Positions 16,847 through 24,526 of a DNA stretch of 37,948 bases are shown piece by piece (position 1 is the first letter of the stretch; each line of letters opens with the position of its first letter). A program made the translations under genes and the position numbers. Origin of the DNA: Anaerolineales bacterium (GTDB lineage Bacteria > Chloroflexota > Anaerolineae > Anaerolineales > E44-bin32); contig WVZH01000298.1 in the NCBI GenBank assembly GCA_011772595.1, positions 26,327 through 64,274 on the forward strand, in the 5' to 3' direction. Under the pieces are notes generated by a model. That model did no database searches and was not told the origin of the DNA. It saw nothing but the letters and a program-made list of their open reading frames with translations.

Positions 16847-17092
16847 TCAACCTCCGAACTCGTAGCCGGCAAACTTCCGCCAGTGATTGATCACGGTAAT
16901 CAAATACAAGAGGTGCGCATTGATCACCGTGGATTCTCCCAGTGCAGAATATGGACTGCTTTGCGAGAGATCCTTTCGGCCCGATGAATATCGGCCTAGC
17001 GCTCGGGCACCATATGTGATCCCCAGGATTATTGCGAGCAAGAATAGAAACCCGATGATTAGCCCAACCCATTCCATTCCAAACCCAGGCAT
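16847..17092 (-). CDS. 81-aa small membrane protein, function unknown
   Basis: An 81-residue protein with one clear membrane helix (about 6-28, VGLIIGFLFLLAIILGITYGA), a polar middle (GRYSSGRKDLSQSSPYSALGE) and a second weakly hydrophobic segment (NAHLLYLITVINHW) before HWRKFAGYEFGG. AGGAGGTGA stands about 10 bases before ATG 17092. The middle vaguely recalls the PY(E/A)CGE segment of NuoA-like and membrane-hydrogenase subunits, but the cysteine is absent and the protein is too short, so I leave it unassigned. It lies between the ferredoxin (78 bases upstream) and the coupled 47-aa gene. Confidence 0.6.
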   Translation of the reverse strand: MPGFGMEWVGLIIGFLFLLAIILGITYGARALGRYSSGRKDLSQSSPYSALGESTVINAHLLYLITVINHWRKFAGYEFGG

Positions 17093-17170
17093 CGCGTTGT
17101 CTCACCTCCTCGTTTGATCTCTTCATGGCTGTTGCCAATTATGAGTATCATCTCGGGAAGATCCCGAATC

Positions 17171-17488
<318 letters not shown>

Positions 17489-17529
17489 TCAACAGGAAGC
17501 TGTGTAATCATCGTGCTGCTGTCCAAGGT

Positions 17530-17547
17530 ATGGGGTTCTTGCCCCAT
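17530..17547 (-). promoter_or_regulatory. Perfect hairpin in the leader of the ferredoxin operon
   Basis: ATGGGG-TTCTTG-CCCCAT is a perfect 6-bp G/C-rich stem with a 6-base loop, about 87 bases upstream of the ferredoxin start. No U-tract follows in the direction of the operon. It could be a leader-RNA structure or a protein site. The gap 17444-17776 holds nothing else except the GTCATGAC motif at 17643. Confidence 0.3.
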
Positions 17548-17642
17548 TACGGTCTATCTTTTCATGAAACTTTATCCTTCTCGTTCCATGATTGCAGGTG
17601 AAAAAAGCTTTCAGCACAGTCTAGTCACCGGCGAGTATTGTT

Positions 17643-17655
17643 GTCATGACCCAAA
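17643..17655 (+). promoter_or_regulatory. GTCATGAC[A/C]CAAA motif, copy 2
   Basis: GTCATGACCCAAA, in the 333-base gap between the end of deoC and the start of the ferredoxin operon, about 200 bases upstream of the ferredoxin start. Same motif as at 10608, 29453 and 31497. Confidence 0.5.
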
Positions 17656-17776
17656 GGGGTGATTGCAGGGTTAATTACAACCTTAACCTTGGATCGGGTG
17701 GAGCTGGCAAAGAGTCCCCCTGCTTGTAAAGATTTCTCTCAGTATTTTGATTTAATCCCACGCGGAAGCTTTTTCC

Positions 17777-18766
17777 CTACTTCCTCGGAATTAGGCTATT
17801 TTGGATCTCTTCCCGAACCTGGTGTTCGATCTGAACGCTCGCGCTGGTACCCAACCGTGTCGCACCCGCTTCGATCATCGCCCTGGCCTGATCCAACGTC
17901 TGAATCCCACCCGACGCCTTCACGCCAATACTCGATCCTACGACACGCCGCATAAGGGCGACATCCTCCAAAGTGGCACCCCCAGGACCAAAACCGGTTG
18001 AAGTTTTGACAAAATCAGCACCTGCCTCCTTTGCAAGTAAGCAGGCGATGACTTTCTCCTCATCGGCGAGAAGCGACACTTCGAGGATCACCTTTGTTTT
18101 GACGCCTCGGGTGTGGGAAATTGCGACCACCCTCTCAATTTCTTCCGCGACCTTTTGATGATTCCTCGCCTTAAGCGCACCGATATTAATCACCATATCG
18201 ACTTCGTCAGCACCAATTTCAGTCACTCCTTCGGTCTCGAAAGCCTTGACTTCAGTTAGCGTCGCACCTAATGGAAATCCAATCACTGTACCGACGTTCA
18301 CCTCCGACGCAGTCAAGTTATCCACGGCTTGCTTCACGTTTGCCGGGTTGACGACGACAGAAGCAAAACCATACTTCTCTGCTTCATCACAAAGCCTTTC
18401 AATATCCTCCGGGACCGCCTCCGCTTCGAGCATGGTATGATCGATCATACTGGCAATGCTTTTGTCGGCAGGAACTGCTCCCAAGCCAGCCTCAATTCTG
18501 CTAGCGCCGATCTGAATGACACTTGCGACGGTACTGCTACAGGTCTGGATACAGAAACCGTCGACGCAATCCGGTCCGCAATTTCCATCAGGAGTGCGGG
18601 TTTCGAGAACATCGATCACGAGGTTCAAAGCATCCTGAAGACAGATCTGAGTGAAAGCCGCTATTGAATCTTTCGCGCTGATAAGATCGGACATCGGGAA
18701 AACTCCCGCTCGCTTGTTGTATTGTTCAATTTCCGAGATCTGAATTCCCTTATCTGTTAGAGACAT
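17777..18766 (-). CDS. deoC: Deoxyribose-phosphate aldolase with Cys-rich N-terminal extension
   Basis: A 329-residue protein. The DeoC TIM barrel occupies about 104-329: ASMIDHTMLEAEA, VVVNPANVKQA, VGTVIGFPLGA, EVDMVINIGAL, DFVKTSTGFGPGGAT with the Schiff-base lysine, and GVKASGGIQTL. The core splits 2-deoxyribose-5-phosphate into acetaldehyde and glyceraldehyde-3-phosphate. Residues 1-103 are an extension not present in ordinary DeoC. It carries the cysteine pattern C63-x3-C67-x4-C72-x3-C76 (NCGPDCVDGFCIQTC), which could bind a metal or an iron-sulfur cluster. The start at ATG 18766 has no strong ribosome site; an internal ATG at residue 25 is possible but would keep the extension. An amidohydrolase gene is divergent upstream, consistent with nucleoside salvage. 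Confidence 0.92.
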   Translation of the reverse strand: MSLTDKGIQISEIEQYNKRAGVFPMSDLISAKDSIAAFTQICLQDALNLVIDVLETRTPDGNCGPDCVDGFCIQTCSSTVASVIQIGASRIEAGLGAVPADKSIASMIDHTMLEAEAVPEDIERLCDEAEKYGFASVVVNPANVKQAVDNLTASEVNVGTVIGFPLGATLTEVKAFETEGVTEIGADEVDMVINIGALKARNHQKVAEEIERVVAISHTRGVKTKVILEVSLLADEEKVIACLLAKEAGADFVKTSTGFGPGGATLEDVALMRRVVGSSIGVKASGGIQTLDQARAMIEAGATRLGTSASVQIEHQVREEIQNSLIPRK

Positions 18767-18981
18767 CCGTATTCCGTTTCAGCATATTCAAGGGTTTCGA
18801 AGAGGGCTAGCGCCTTTCCACCAAGCCATCTATAAGCAATATGGCTTGTTGCATCCAGTGAGGAGGCAGTCTCATAGGCTGACACGATGTGCCCTTGGAA
18901 AGCGAGATGCGTGAAGGTAAAATCCGCCTCCCGTACACGAATAAGACGTTCATCTTTGGATGAGGTACGTTCTCGACCTTT
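18757..18981 (-). pseudogene. Orphan coding-like frame ahead of deoC, no normal start
   Basis: The minus-strand frame from just after a TAG at 18982-18984 down to TAA 18757-18759 is open for 74 codons. It has a strikingly protein-like composition: READFTFTHLAFQGHIVSAY, then SHIAYRWLGGKALALFETLE. No ATG, GTG or TTG occurs until GTG 18885, which would give only 42 residues and has no ribosome site. The stop lies inside the first codons of deoC, a layout seen in coupled genes. Either this is an N-terminally truncated relic or a small gene with a rare start codon. I do not recognise the family. Confidence 0.3.
18823..18847. repeat. Inverted repeat between divergent deoC and amidohydrolase
   Basis: AAGCCAT (18823-18829) and ATGGCTT (18841-18847) form a perfect 7-bp inverted repeat with an 11-base centre, about 60 bases before the deoC start and 170 before the amidohydrolase start. 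It could be an operator in this divergent region, but it also lies within the orphan reading frame, so it may be chance. Confidence 0.22.
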
Positions 18982-19019
18982 CTAGCCCAGATCAAATCGA
19001 TTCAAAGGAAATCCACGCC

Positions 19020-20381
19020 ATGAGAAATCCTGACTTGCTCATCACCCATGCCAAGGTCATCACGATGGATAAAGAAAGGCGGGTTCTTCTGGATGGAGGG
19101 CTTGCAATCCACGAAGGACAAATTCTCGAAGTAGGGAATTCGAAAGCATTGCAAGCAAGGTATCCCAATCCCAAGGAGACGATTGATGCATCTGGAAAAC
19201 TCGCATTGCCAGGTCTTATCAATACGCACACACATATCGCCATGGCTTTATTTCGAGGTCTTTATGCGGGTGATCCCAGTTCAATTTATGCCATTATGTT
19301 TCCCATTGAAGAGAACTTAGAGGCCGAAGATGTCTATCATCTTGGACTACTGGGGGCAGTAGAATGTCTGAAAGGTGGAGCTACGACGATCGTCGACCAT
19401 TACTACTTCATGGATGCGATCGCACGCGCGGTCGAGATTGTTGGCCTGCGCGGAGTTCTTGGTCATACAATCGCGGACCGATTGGCCGCATTCACCGGGA
19501 AGCATGAGAAGGTACGAGCCCTTCGGTTCCTGCGCGAATGGCGGAATCGAACCCCGCGTATCATCCCCGCCCTAGCCCCTCATTCCCCGGAAACCGTGTC
19601 GATCGAGACCTTGTCTGAATTGAGACGAATATCGGATAAGGAAAACGTCCTGCTCCACATTCACCTGGCTCAATCGCCGCAGGAAATCGAATATATACGC
19701 CAAACGCACGGTGTAACGCCTGTCGAACTCCTCGACCGGATTGGCTTTCTGGGATCGGATGTGCTGGCAGCGCACTGTGTTTTTGTGGGGGATGCAGACA
19801 TCGATCGCTTGGCCTCTCATCAGGTCAGCGTCGTTTTCTGTCCGACATCACAGGTCTCATACCTGCATAGTAATGTCACGCCCGTACCCGAACTATTGGC
19901 AAAAGGGGTCAATGTTGCATTGGGTACAGACACTGCAGCCGGAACAGGGAACATGAACATTCTAGAAGAACTCCGCATTGCATCAACCGTGCAATTATTC
20001 CGCTCTGGTGACCAGGGCAGGCTTTCGCCGCAAAAGCTGCTCGAGATGGTCACCCTAGACGCTGCGAACGCGATCCAACTAGGGGAGCATATCGGGTCTT
20101 TAGAGCCTGGTAAAAGAGCGGATCTACTTTTGATTGATTTGCAAAAGGCAGAGCTGGCTCCGATCAATGACCTCTACATGACAGCCATTTTTGGCATCAC
20201 CGCGCCAAACCTCGACACGATCCTAATTGATGGCCAAGTCGTTTTGTCGAGGGGGACAGTGGTGGGAGTGGATGAAGGAGAACTCATAAGAGACGCCTCT
20301 ATGGCACGAACCGAGGGCTTAAGTCGGGCCATGAAACGGCACCCTCACCTATCGAGGTCCTTGATGTGGCTTGAGGATTGA
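19020..20381 (+). CDS. Amidohydrolase, cytosine/SAH deaminase-like (TrzN/SsnA group)
   Basis: A 453-residue metal-dependent hydrolase of the amidohydrolase superfamily. The first metal site is NTHTH (H70, H72). Later family positions are ALAPHSPETVS, LLHIHLAQS, LAAHCVFVG and LGTDTAAGTGNMNI, the last with the catalytic Asp. A composite beta-sandwich at both ends gives HAKVITMD at the start and LGEHIGSLEPGKRADLLLIDL near the end. The layout matches methylthioadenosine/S-adenosylhomocysteine deaminases and chlorohydrolases, so it probably deaminates a nucleoside or base. ATG 19020 is chosen because AAAGGAAA precedes it and family members start there; the frame is open from 18960. It is divergent from deoC, which suggests a shared role in nucleoside breakdown. 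Confidence 0.9.
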   Translation: MRNPDLLITHAKVITMDKERRVLLDGGLAIHEGQILEVGNSKALQARYPNPKETIDASGKLALPGLINTHTHIAMALFRGLYAGDPSSIYAIMFPIEENLEAEDVYHLGLLGAVECLKGGATTIVDHYYFMDAIARAVEIVGLRGVLGHTIADRLAAFTGKHEKVRALRFLREWRNRTPRIIPALAPHSPETVSIETLSELRRISDKENVLLHIHLAQSPQEIEYIRQTHGVTPVELLDRIGFLGSDVLAAHCVFVGDADIDRLASHQVSVVFCPTSQVSYLHSNVTPVPELLAKGVNVALGTDTAAGTGNMNILEELRIASTVQLFRSGDQGRLSPQKLLEMVTLDAANAIQLGEHIGSLEPGKRADLLLIDLQKAELAPINDLYMTAIFGITAPNLDTILIDGQVVLSRGTVVGVDEGELIRDASMARTEGLSRAMKRHPHLSRSLMWLED

Positions 20382-20465
20382 CCGTCCATGGACCTCAATG
20401 CGGCGGAGACTGTTCACATACGGAGGCGGACAACGAATAAAACATCGCCAGTGCACCTCCCGGGT

Positions 20466-20483
20466 GAAAGGTCCATGACCTTT
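20466..20483. terminator. Hairpin terminator between convergent genes
   Basis: AAAGGTC-CAT-GACCTTT followed by T forms a perfect 7-bp stem with a 3-base loop, and A- and T-runs at the ends make it usable from both sides. It lies 85 bases after the amidohydrolase stop and about 100 bases after the convergent kinase-like gene's stop. The T-run is short, so strength is uncertain. Confidence 0.42.
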
Positions 20484-20584
20484 TCTGAAACCTGCAGGCA
20501 ACGTCTCCCTCCTTCTTAGCTTGGTCTTCTTTGTCACCTGACTCTCCATCCGAGAATTAGGACGCCCATAGTGTCATTTATGGA

Positions 20585-21226
20585 TCACGCCATCGTAGAT
20601 CTTCTCATTGGGGAAAGTCCTAACCGCATCGCCAATTCGTCGACCTTTGCATATAGTTCCTCAAGAGAACCATCGTTGCTGATCGTCAGGTCCGCCATTG
20701 AAATCACCTTATGAACCTGGAAGATTTTTTCTTCGGCATCCTCTTGTCGCAAGAACGCTTCGAAGCTCGCCGGATCGCGGGCTTCAGCCCGAAGACGGCT
20801 CCTTTCGAAACGAATCCTAGGATCGGTCACCTGCACGTGAATGATATGCAAGCGCTCCCCGTATGCCTCCTTGAAAACTTGGACATCGGTGGGGGTACGA
20901 ATTCCCGTCCAAGCAACCACGGGCGAGGACTCCTGCTTGATCCTTTCCAATACCTTCTGTGCAAAGTATTCAGGCCCATACTTTTGGAAATACTTCTTTG
21001 AGATTTGCTGGAGGTTATCTCGAGTAGATTTCAATCCCTCATTCTCTGCAATCTCACGAGTGATATCTCCAGTCGAAATAATCGGTACACCAAATTTCTG
21101 GTTTAGGCGGTTCACGACCTTATCTTTGCCCGATGCTGCACGTCCCACCAAGCCAATGACAACCGGCTTCTTACCACGAACTGAATCTGAAGGTAAGGCT
21201 TTTTCAAGGTTTACTAGCTTTTCCAT
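20585..21226 (-). CDS. P-loop nucleotide kinase-like protein (dephospho-CoA kinase/UPF0200-like)
   Basis: A 213-residue P-loop protein. Walker A is GLVGRAASGKDK (25-36), followed by ISTGDITREIAENEGLKSTRDNLQQIS, the kind of base- or substrate-binding segment seen in dephospho-CoA kinase, UPF0200 and adenylate-kinase-like proteins. A lid-like stretch RIRFERSRLRAEARDPASFEAFLRQEDAEE holds several arginines, and SMADLTISNDGSLEEL is a typical C-terminal NMP-kinase signature. It probably phosphorylates a nucleotide or cofactor precursor. The start ATG 21226 has only a weak GGA upstream. A possible small gene (21214-21408) overlaps its start by 13 bases. Confidence 0.8.
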   Translation of the reverse strand: MEKLVNLEKALPSDSVRGKKPVVIGLVGRAASGKDKVVNRLNQKFGVPIISTGDITREIAENEGLKSTRDNLQQISKKYFQKYGPEYFAQKVLERIKQESSPVVAWTGIRTPTDVQVFKEAYGERLHIIHVQVTDPRIRFERSRLRAEARDPASFEAFLRQEDAEEKIFQVHKVISMADLTISNDGSLEELYAKVDELAMRLGLSPMRRSTMA

Positions 21227-21408
21227 GACGGAATTCCATGTCCAGAATTTTTTTTCGAGTTGTAGAAGAGTAAAGTCACTCCTAATGAAGGCCGTCGAAT
21301 CCGGTCAAGCTTGTCATCCTCCCATTTTGGGAACATGGTCGTATCGAATCTGTGTTTGTTCCACCACGAGATGAAAGGAATGGGGGAGGCTATTTTCTCA
21401 CCGCGCAT
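21214..21408 (-). CDS. Possible 64-aa protein between Hsp20 and kinase
   Basis: A minus-strand frame from ATG 21408 to TAG at 21214-21216 fills the gap between the Hsp20 stop and the kinase-like start. The product is polar, aromatic-rich and protein-like (SPIPFISWWNKHRFD, FPKWEDDKLDRIRR). It ends 13 bases inside the kinase gene, which would give coupled translation. No clear ribosome site precedes the ATG; the frame stays open into the hsp20 gene. No family recognised. Confidence 0.3.
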   Translation of the reverse strand: MRGEKIASPIPFISWWNKHRFDTTMFPKWEDDKLDRIRRPSLGVTLLFYNSKKNSGHGIPSWKS

Positions 21409-21424
21409 CCCCCAGTTCCCATAC

Positions 21425-21856
21425 TCAAACCTCCTCAGGCAGTTTCTTCTTCCCACGCTTTTCATGCAGGTAGGCGTCGCGATCATGCGTGGGTATGGTG
21501 ATGGTCAATAGACCATTTTGAAAATGAGCCTCAACGGCATGTGGCTCAAAATCGCCCTCTGGTAGAGGAAACGCGCGTCGAATTCTCCCATAAGGCAATT
21601 CAGCCAAGATATATTTGCGCTCCTTCTCCACGGTCGCTTGGGCACGATGCAGTTCCGCCTCTACTAGGATCGCTTTTGGACTCAACGTCACCTTTATATG
21701 CTCAGGAAGGCACCGCGGGAGTCCCACGTTTAACACAGCGTAACTGTCTGTGGAATAAAGATTCGCCAGTACACCTCCAGTTGGACGTCCCGCAACATAA
21801 ACTGGTTCTTGTGTCTGTTGAACCGCCACGCGATGGGGTCTCTGATCTAATGCCAT
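21425..21856 (-). CDS. Small heat-shock protein, Hsp20/alpha-crystallin family
   Basis: A 143-residue protein with an alpha-crystallin domain (about 35-125). Signature pieces are YAVLNVGLPRCLPEHIKVTL, LPYGRIRRAFPLPEG and the closing FQNGLLTITIPT. Small heat-shock proteins hold unfolding proteins in a soluble form without ATP. The C-terminal I-x-I anchor is not evident; the protein ends in a Lys-rich tail. AAGGAGGAAATGG precedes ATG 21856. It lies 19 bases after the PEP-synthase-like gene and is probably cotranscribed with it and the GAPDH gene. Confidence 0.9.
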   Translation of the reverse strand: MALDQRPHRVAVQQTQEPVYVAGRPTGGVLANLYSTDSYAVLNVGLPRCLPEHIKVTLSPKAILVEAELHRAQATVEKERKYILAELPYGRIRRAFPLPEGDFEPHAVEAHFQNGLLTITIPTHDRDAYLHEKRGKKKLPEEV

Positions 21857-21875
21857 CCATTTCCTCCTTCAACCT

Positions 21876-24509
21876 TTAGTCTTCTTTGAGATCTGACCCT
21901 CCGTCCGACAGGTATACGATTCCTTCATTACCGTCGACGGTTATAATTTGACCACTTCGAATGGTACGGGTGGCTTGACCGGTGCCCAGGACAGCTGGGA
22001 TGCCATACTCCCGAGCGACGATTGATCCATGGCTAAGCGGACCGCCCACATCAGTGACGACGGCCGCCGCCCGAGCAAACAGTGGAGTCCAGGCTGGTGT
22101 GGTGATTGCAGCGACAAGCACATCTCCTGTATCCATTTGGTCGAAATCCTCCGGACCGTGCAGGACGCGCGCCGTAGCGGTGGAACGGCCCGAGCTGGCG
22201 GCTACGCCTTTGAGGGTGTTCCAATCAGAACCCCTCCCGCGTCTTGCCTTCGTCTTTCGTTTGCTTATACCTGGGACCGTGATCTTGGGTAATGCTACTG
22301 GAGGGGAGATACGTCTCGCAGCATACCAAGCTGCCTTACGCTGAGGGATGACCGCGGACATATCATTCAATTTCCCACCACGATCCAGCAACTCGGTAGC
22401 CCGCTCGACTTCGTCCTGGTTCAACCAGAAAATGTCGTCCTGGTCTTCGATCATTCCAGCCTTGATAAAGCGGGAACCGATCTCACGGAGCATCTGCCGA
22501 AGAAGAGGATAGCAGAGGCCAATGTCGGCCAATCCATCCTCCCTGAGTGGGGCATACCGCTGCGCAGTTGTGAGAAACTTGCGGAAAAGATTCCGACGCA
22601 GACGTTTCAACCTATTCTCCGTGGCCTGCACCGCCTGCTCACGCTGCTCCGCTGCAGCTTGCTGACGTGAATGCGGATCGACCCCACGCCCGCTGATATA
22701 CAATCTGATTGTTTCCAGAATGGGTCTTGGATCGTCCGCGGGGACCGGATTGCCAAAGTCGAGATTGTAAATCATATGACCAAAGCGCCGCATATGTGTA
22801 CTGAAGCGTGTACGCCATTCACCCCAAGAAACTGGATTTATGTCAGGAGGTACTTCGCCACTTTCGAGATGAACAGTTTGCTGCTCTGTGGGCGTATTCT
22901 GAAGATAGGCAGCCAGATTTTTATCGCCGCGAGCCCACACGGCTTGGTCATACAGCGACTTCTCCGCCTGGATAGGAAGGCTGTCAAATCCAAGCAGAAA
23001 AATTGGCGCCGACGGATCCTTGCGGCGTTTGATCAAGATGTTGTAAACCAATGTGAACAAGCCCTCACTGATCCATGCGGCTGGAAGGACACCTGAGACG
23101 AGTGCCAGGTAGGCATCGATGGCCGCTTCCGCAAGTTCGCGCACCCCGGCCAGAATGTTTGAGGATGAATCAGTACGCCAGTCTTGTTTTTCCCATCTGG
23201 TAATGGCTGCGAGGTACTGAGGACGCCCTTCTTGCGTCCACCTTTCTACCGCACCACGAAACATACGCTTGGCAATCCCTACGCTTCTGAACAGGATCTG
23301 GGCAATTTGCCAGGGTTTTAGCGATCCGTTGTAATAGGCGTAGCTATTAACCAAAATGATCGGGCCTTCTGGCATCAAGTCAGGTCGACCGAAGAAATGC
23401 TCAAGTAAGCGGTTCATACTGGTATTCACGGCCGCCAGCCCCAACGATCCGAACAAGGGTGTCAAAGGATCAGCCATTAATTCAACGATGTTGTTGCGCA
23501 GTGCGGCGTAGTTTCCTTTTGGCAGCTTCCATTCAGTCGGTGGATCAGGTTCAGGTTCGGGAAGAGCCGTGATGGGTCGCGCTTGGAGAATGGCATACTT
23601 CCCATCGAAAATCGCCCACTCAACGTCCATTGGCATTTGGTAAATCTCCTCTATCTTCACGCCGAGTTGGGTAAGTTCGCTAGCGGAATCCTCGTCAAGC
23701 ACAGGTACTCGCCGCAGGTTTTCCGCCACAGGTTGTTCTTCAGTGGCGTTTGCTATACGCACGGTCATTACCTGCTTATCGGCGATCTCACGTTTCTGCT
23801 CGCGTCCAGTCTCTTTGTCCATGATGTAGGTGTCCGGAGTCACCAGACCCCCAACAACGGCTTCACCCAGGCCCCAAGCTGCGTTGATGATTAATTGATC
23901 GCGTCTGCCGTTGATGGGATTTGCGGTGAAAAGAATACCCGCAGCCTCTGCGGGTACGAGCACCTGCACAATTGCAGCCATTGAAACATGTTCACTCAAG
24001 ATCCCTTGCCGGGCGCGATAGCTGATGGCGCGAGTTGTCCATAGGCTGGCCCAGCATTTTTTGATCGCTTCCAGGAGAGCATCTGCGCCCCGGACGTTGA
24101 GATAGGTTTCCTGTTGCCCTGCAAAGGACGCTTCCGGTAAATCCTCAGCAGTCGCCGACGAACGAACCGCCACCGCTGGATCGATGCCGGGAAAAGATGC
24201 ATAGGCTTCAATGATGGCATGGGCTACATCGGAAGGGATCTGTGCTGCGTCAAACGCTTGTCCAATGCTGTTTGAGGCCCTCTCTAAGGTGACTGGCCTA
24301 GAAACATCAACCCCTTCCAACACGGTGAGAATGTAATCCTGCAACTCATTTTGATTCACAAATTCACGATACGCAGTTGTGGTCACGTGAAAACCCTCTG
24401 GCACAGGCAATCCAGCTGCGGACAACTTTGCCAGGGAGGCTCCTTTGCCCCCAACCTCAGACAATTCTGCTCTATCGTCTGAGAGCGGCAATACGATTTC
24501 AGTATTCAT
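21876..24509 (-). CDS. PEP-synthase/rifampicin-phosphotransferase-like enzyme
   Basis: An 877-residue dikinase-type enzyme. The ATP-grasp domain (PPDK_N, about 1-330) shows EVGGKGASLAKLSAAGLPVPEGFHVTT and VAVRSSATAEDLPEASFAGQQETYLNV. A helical central region (about 340-760) is followed by the swivelling phosphohistidine domain with GGPLSHGSIVAREYGIPAVLGTG, catalytic H827, ending near residue 870. The C-terminal pyruvate-binding TIM barrel of true PEP synthase and PPDK is absent. This order and length match rifampicin phosphotransferase and its many relatives of unknown substrate, so PEP synthesis should not be assumed. GGAGGTAGACT precedes ATG 24509; the GAPDH gene ends 17 bases upstream. Confidence 0.88.
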   Translation of the reverse strand: MNTEIVLPLSDDRAELSEVGGKGASLAKLSAAGLPVPEGFHVTTTAYREFVNQNELQDYILTVLEGVDVSRPVTLERASNSIGQAFDAAQIPSDVAHAIIEAYASFPGIDPAVAVRSSATAEDLPEASFAGQQETYLNVRGADALLEAIKKCWASLWTTRAISYRARQGILSEHVSMAAIVQVLVPAEAAGILFTANPINGRRDQLIINAAWGLGEAVVGGLVTPDTYIMDKETGREQKREIADKQVMTVRIANATEEQPVAENLRRVPVLDEDSASELTQLGVKIEEIYQMPMDVEWAIFDGKYAILQARPITALPEPEPDPPTEWKLPKGNYAALRNNIVELMADPLTPLFGSLGLAAVNTSMNRLLEHFFGRPDLMPEGPIILVNSYAYYNGSLKPWQIAQILFRSVGIAKRMFRGAVERWTQEGRPQYLAAITRWEKQDWRTDSSSNILAGVRELAEAAIDAYLALVSGVLPAAWISEGLFTLVYNILIKRRKDPSAPIFLLGFDSLPIQAEKSLYDQAVWARGDKNLAAYLQNTPTEQQTVHLESGEVPPDINPVSWGEWRTRFSTHMRRFGHMIYNLDFGNPVPADDPRPILETIRLYISGRGVDPHSRQQAAAEQREQAVQATENRLKRLRRNLFRKFLTTAQRYAPLREDGLADIGLCYPLLRQMLREIGSRFIKAGMIEDQDDIFWLNQDEVERATELLDRGGKLNDMSAVIPQRKAAWYAARRISPPVALPKITVPGISKRKTKARRGRGSDWNTLKGVAASSGRSTATARVLHGPEDFDQMDTGDVLVAAITTPAWTPLFARAAAVVTDVGGPLSHGSIVAREYGIPAVLGTGQATRTIRSGQIITVDGNEGIVYLSDGGSDLKED

Positions 24510-24526
24510 AGTCTACCTCCTCGATT

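Noticed and set aside
16847..17092. 81-aa protein as a decayed NuoA or membrane-hydrogenase subunit
   Set aside because: The resemblance is limited to a PY..(C)GE-like string without the cysteine, and the gene has a good start and coupling, so it is treated as an intact unknown.
16791..17138. 115-aa minus-strand frame overlapping the 81-aa membrane protein
   Set aside because: Composition is not protein-like, and the 81-aa and 47-aa frames in the same place have ribosome sites and coupled stop/start.
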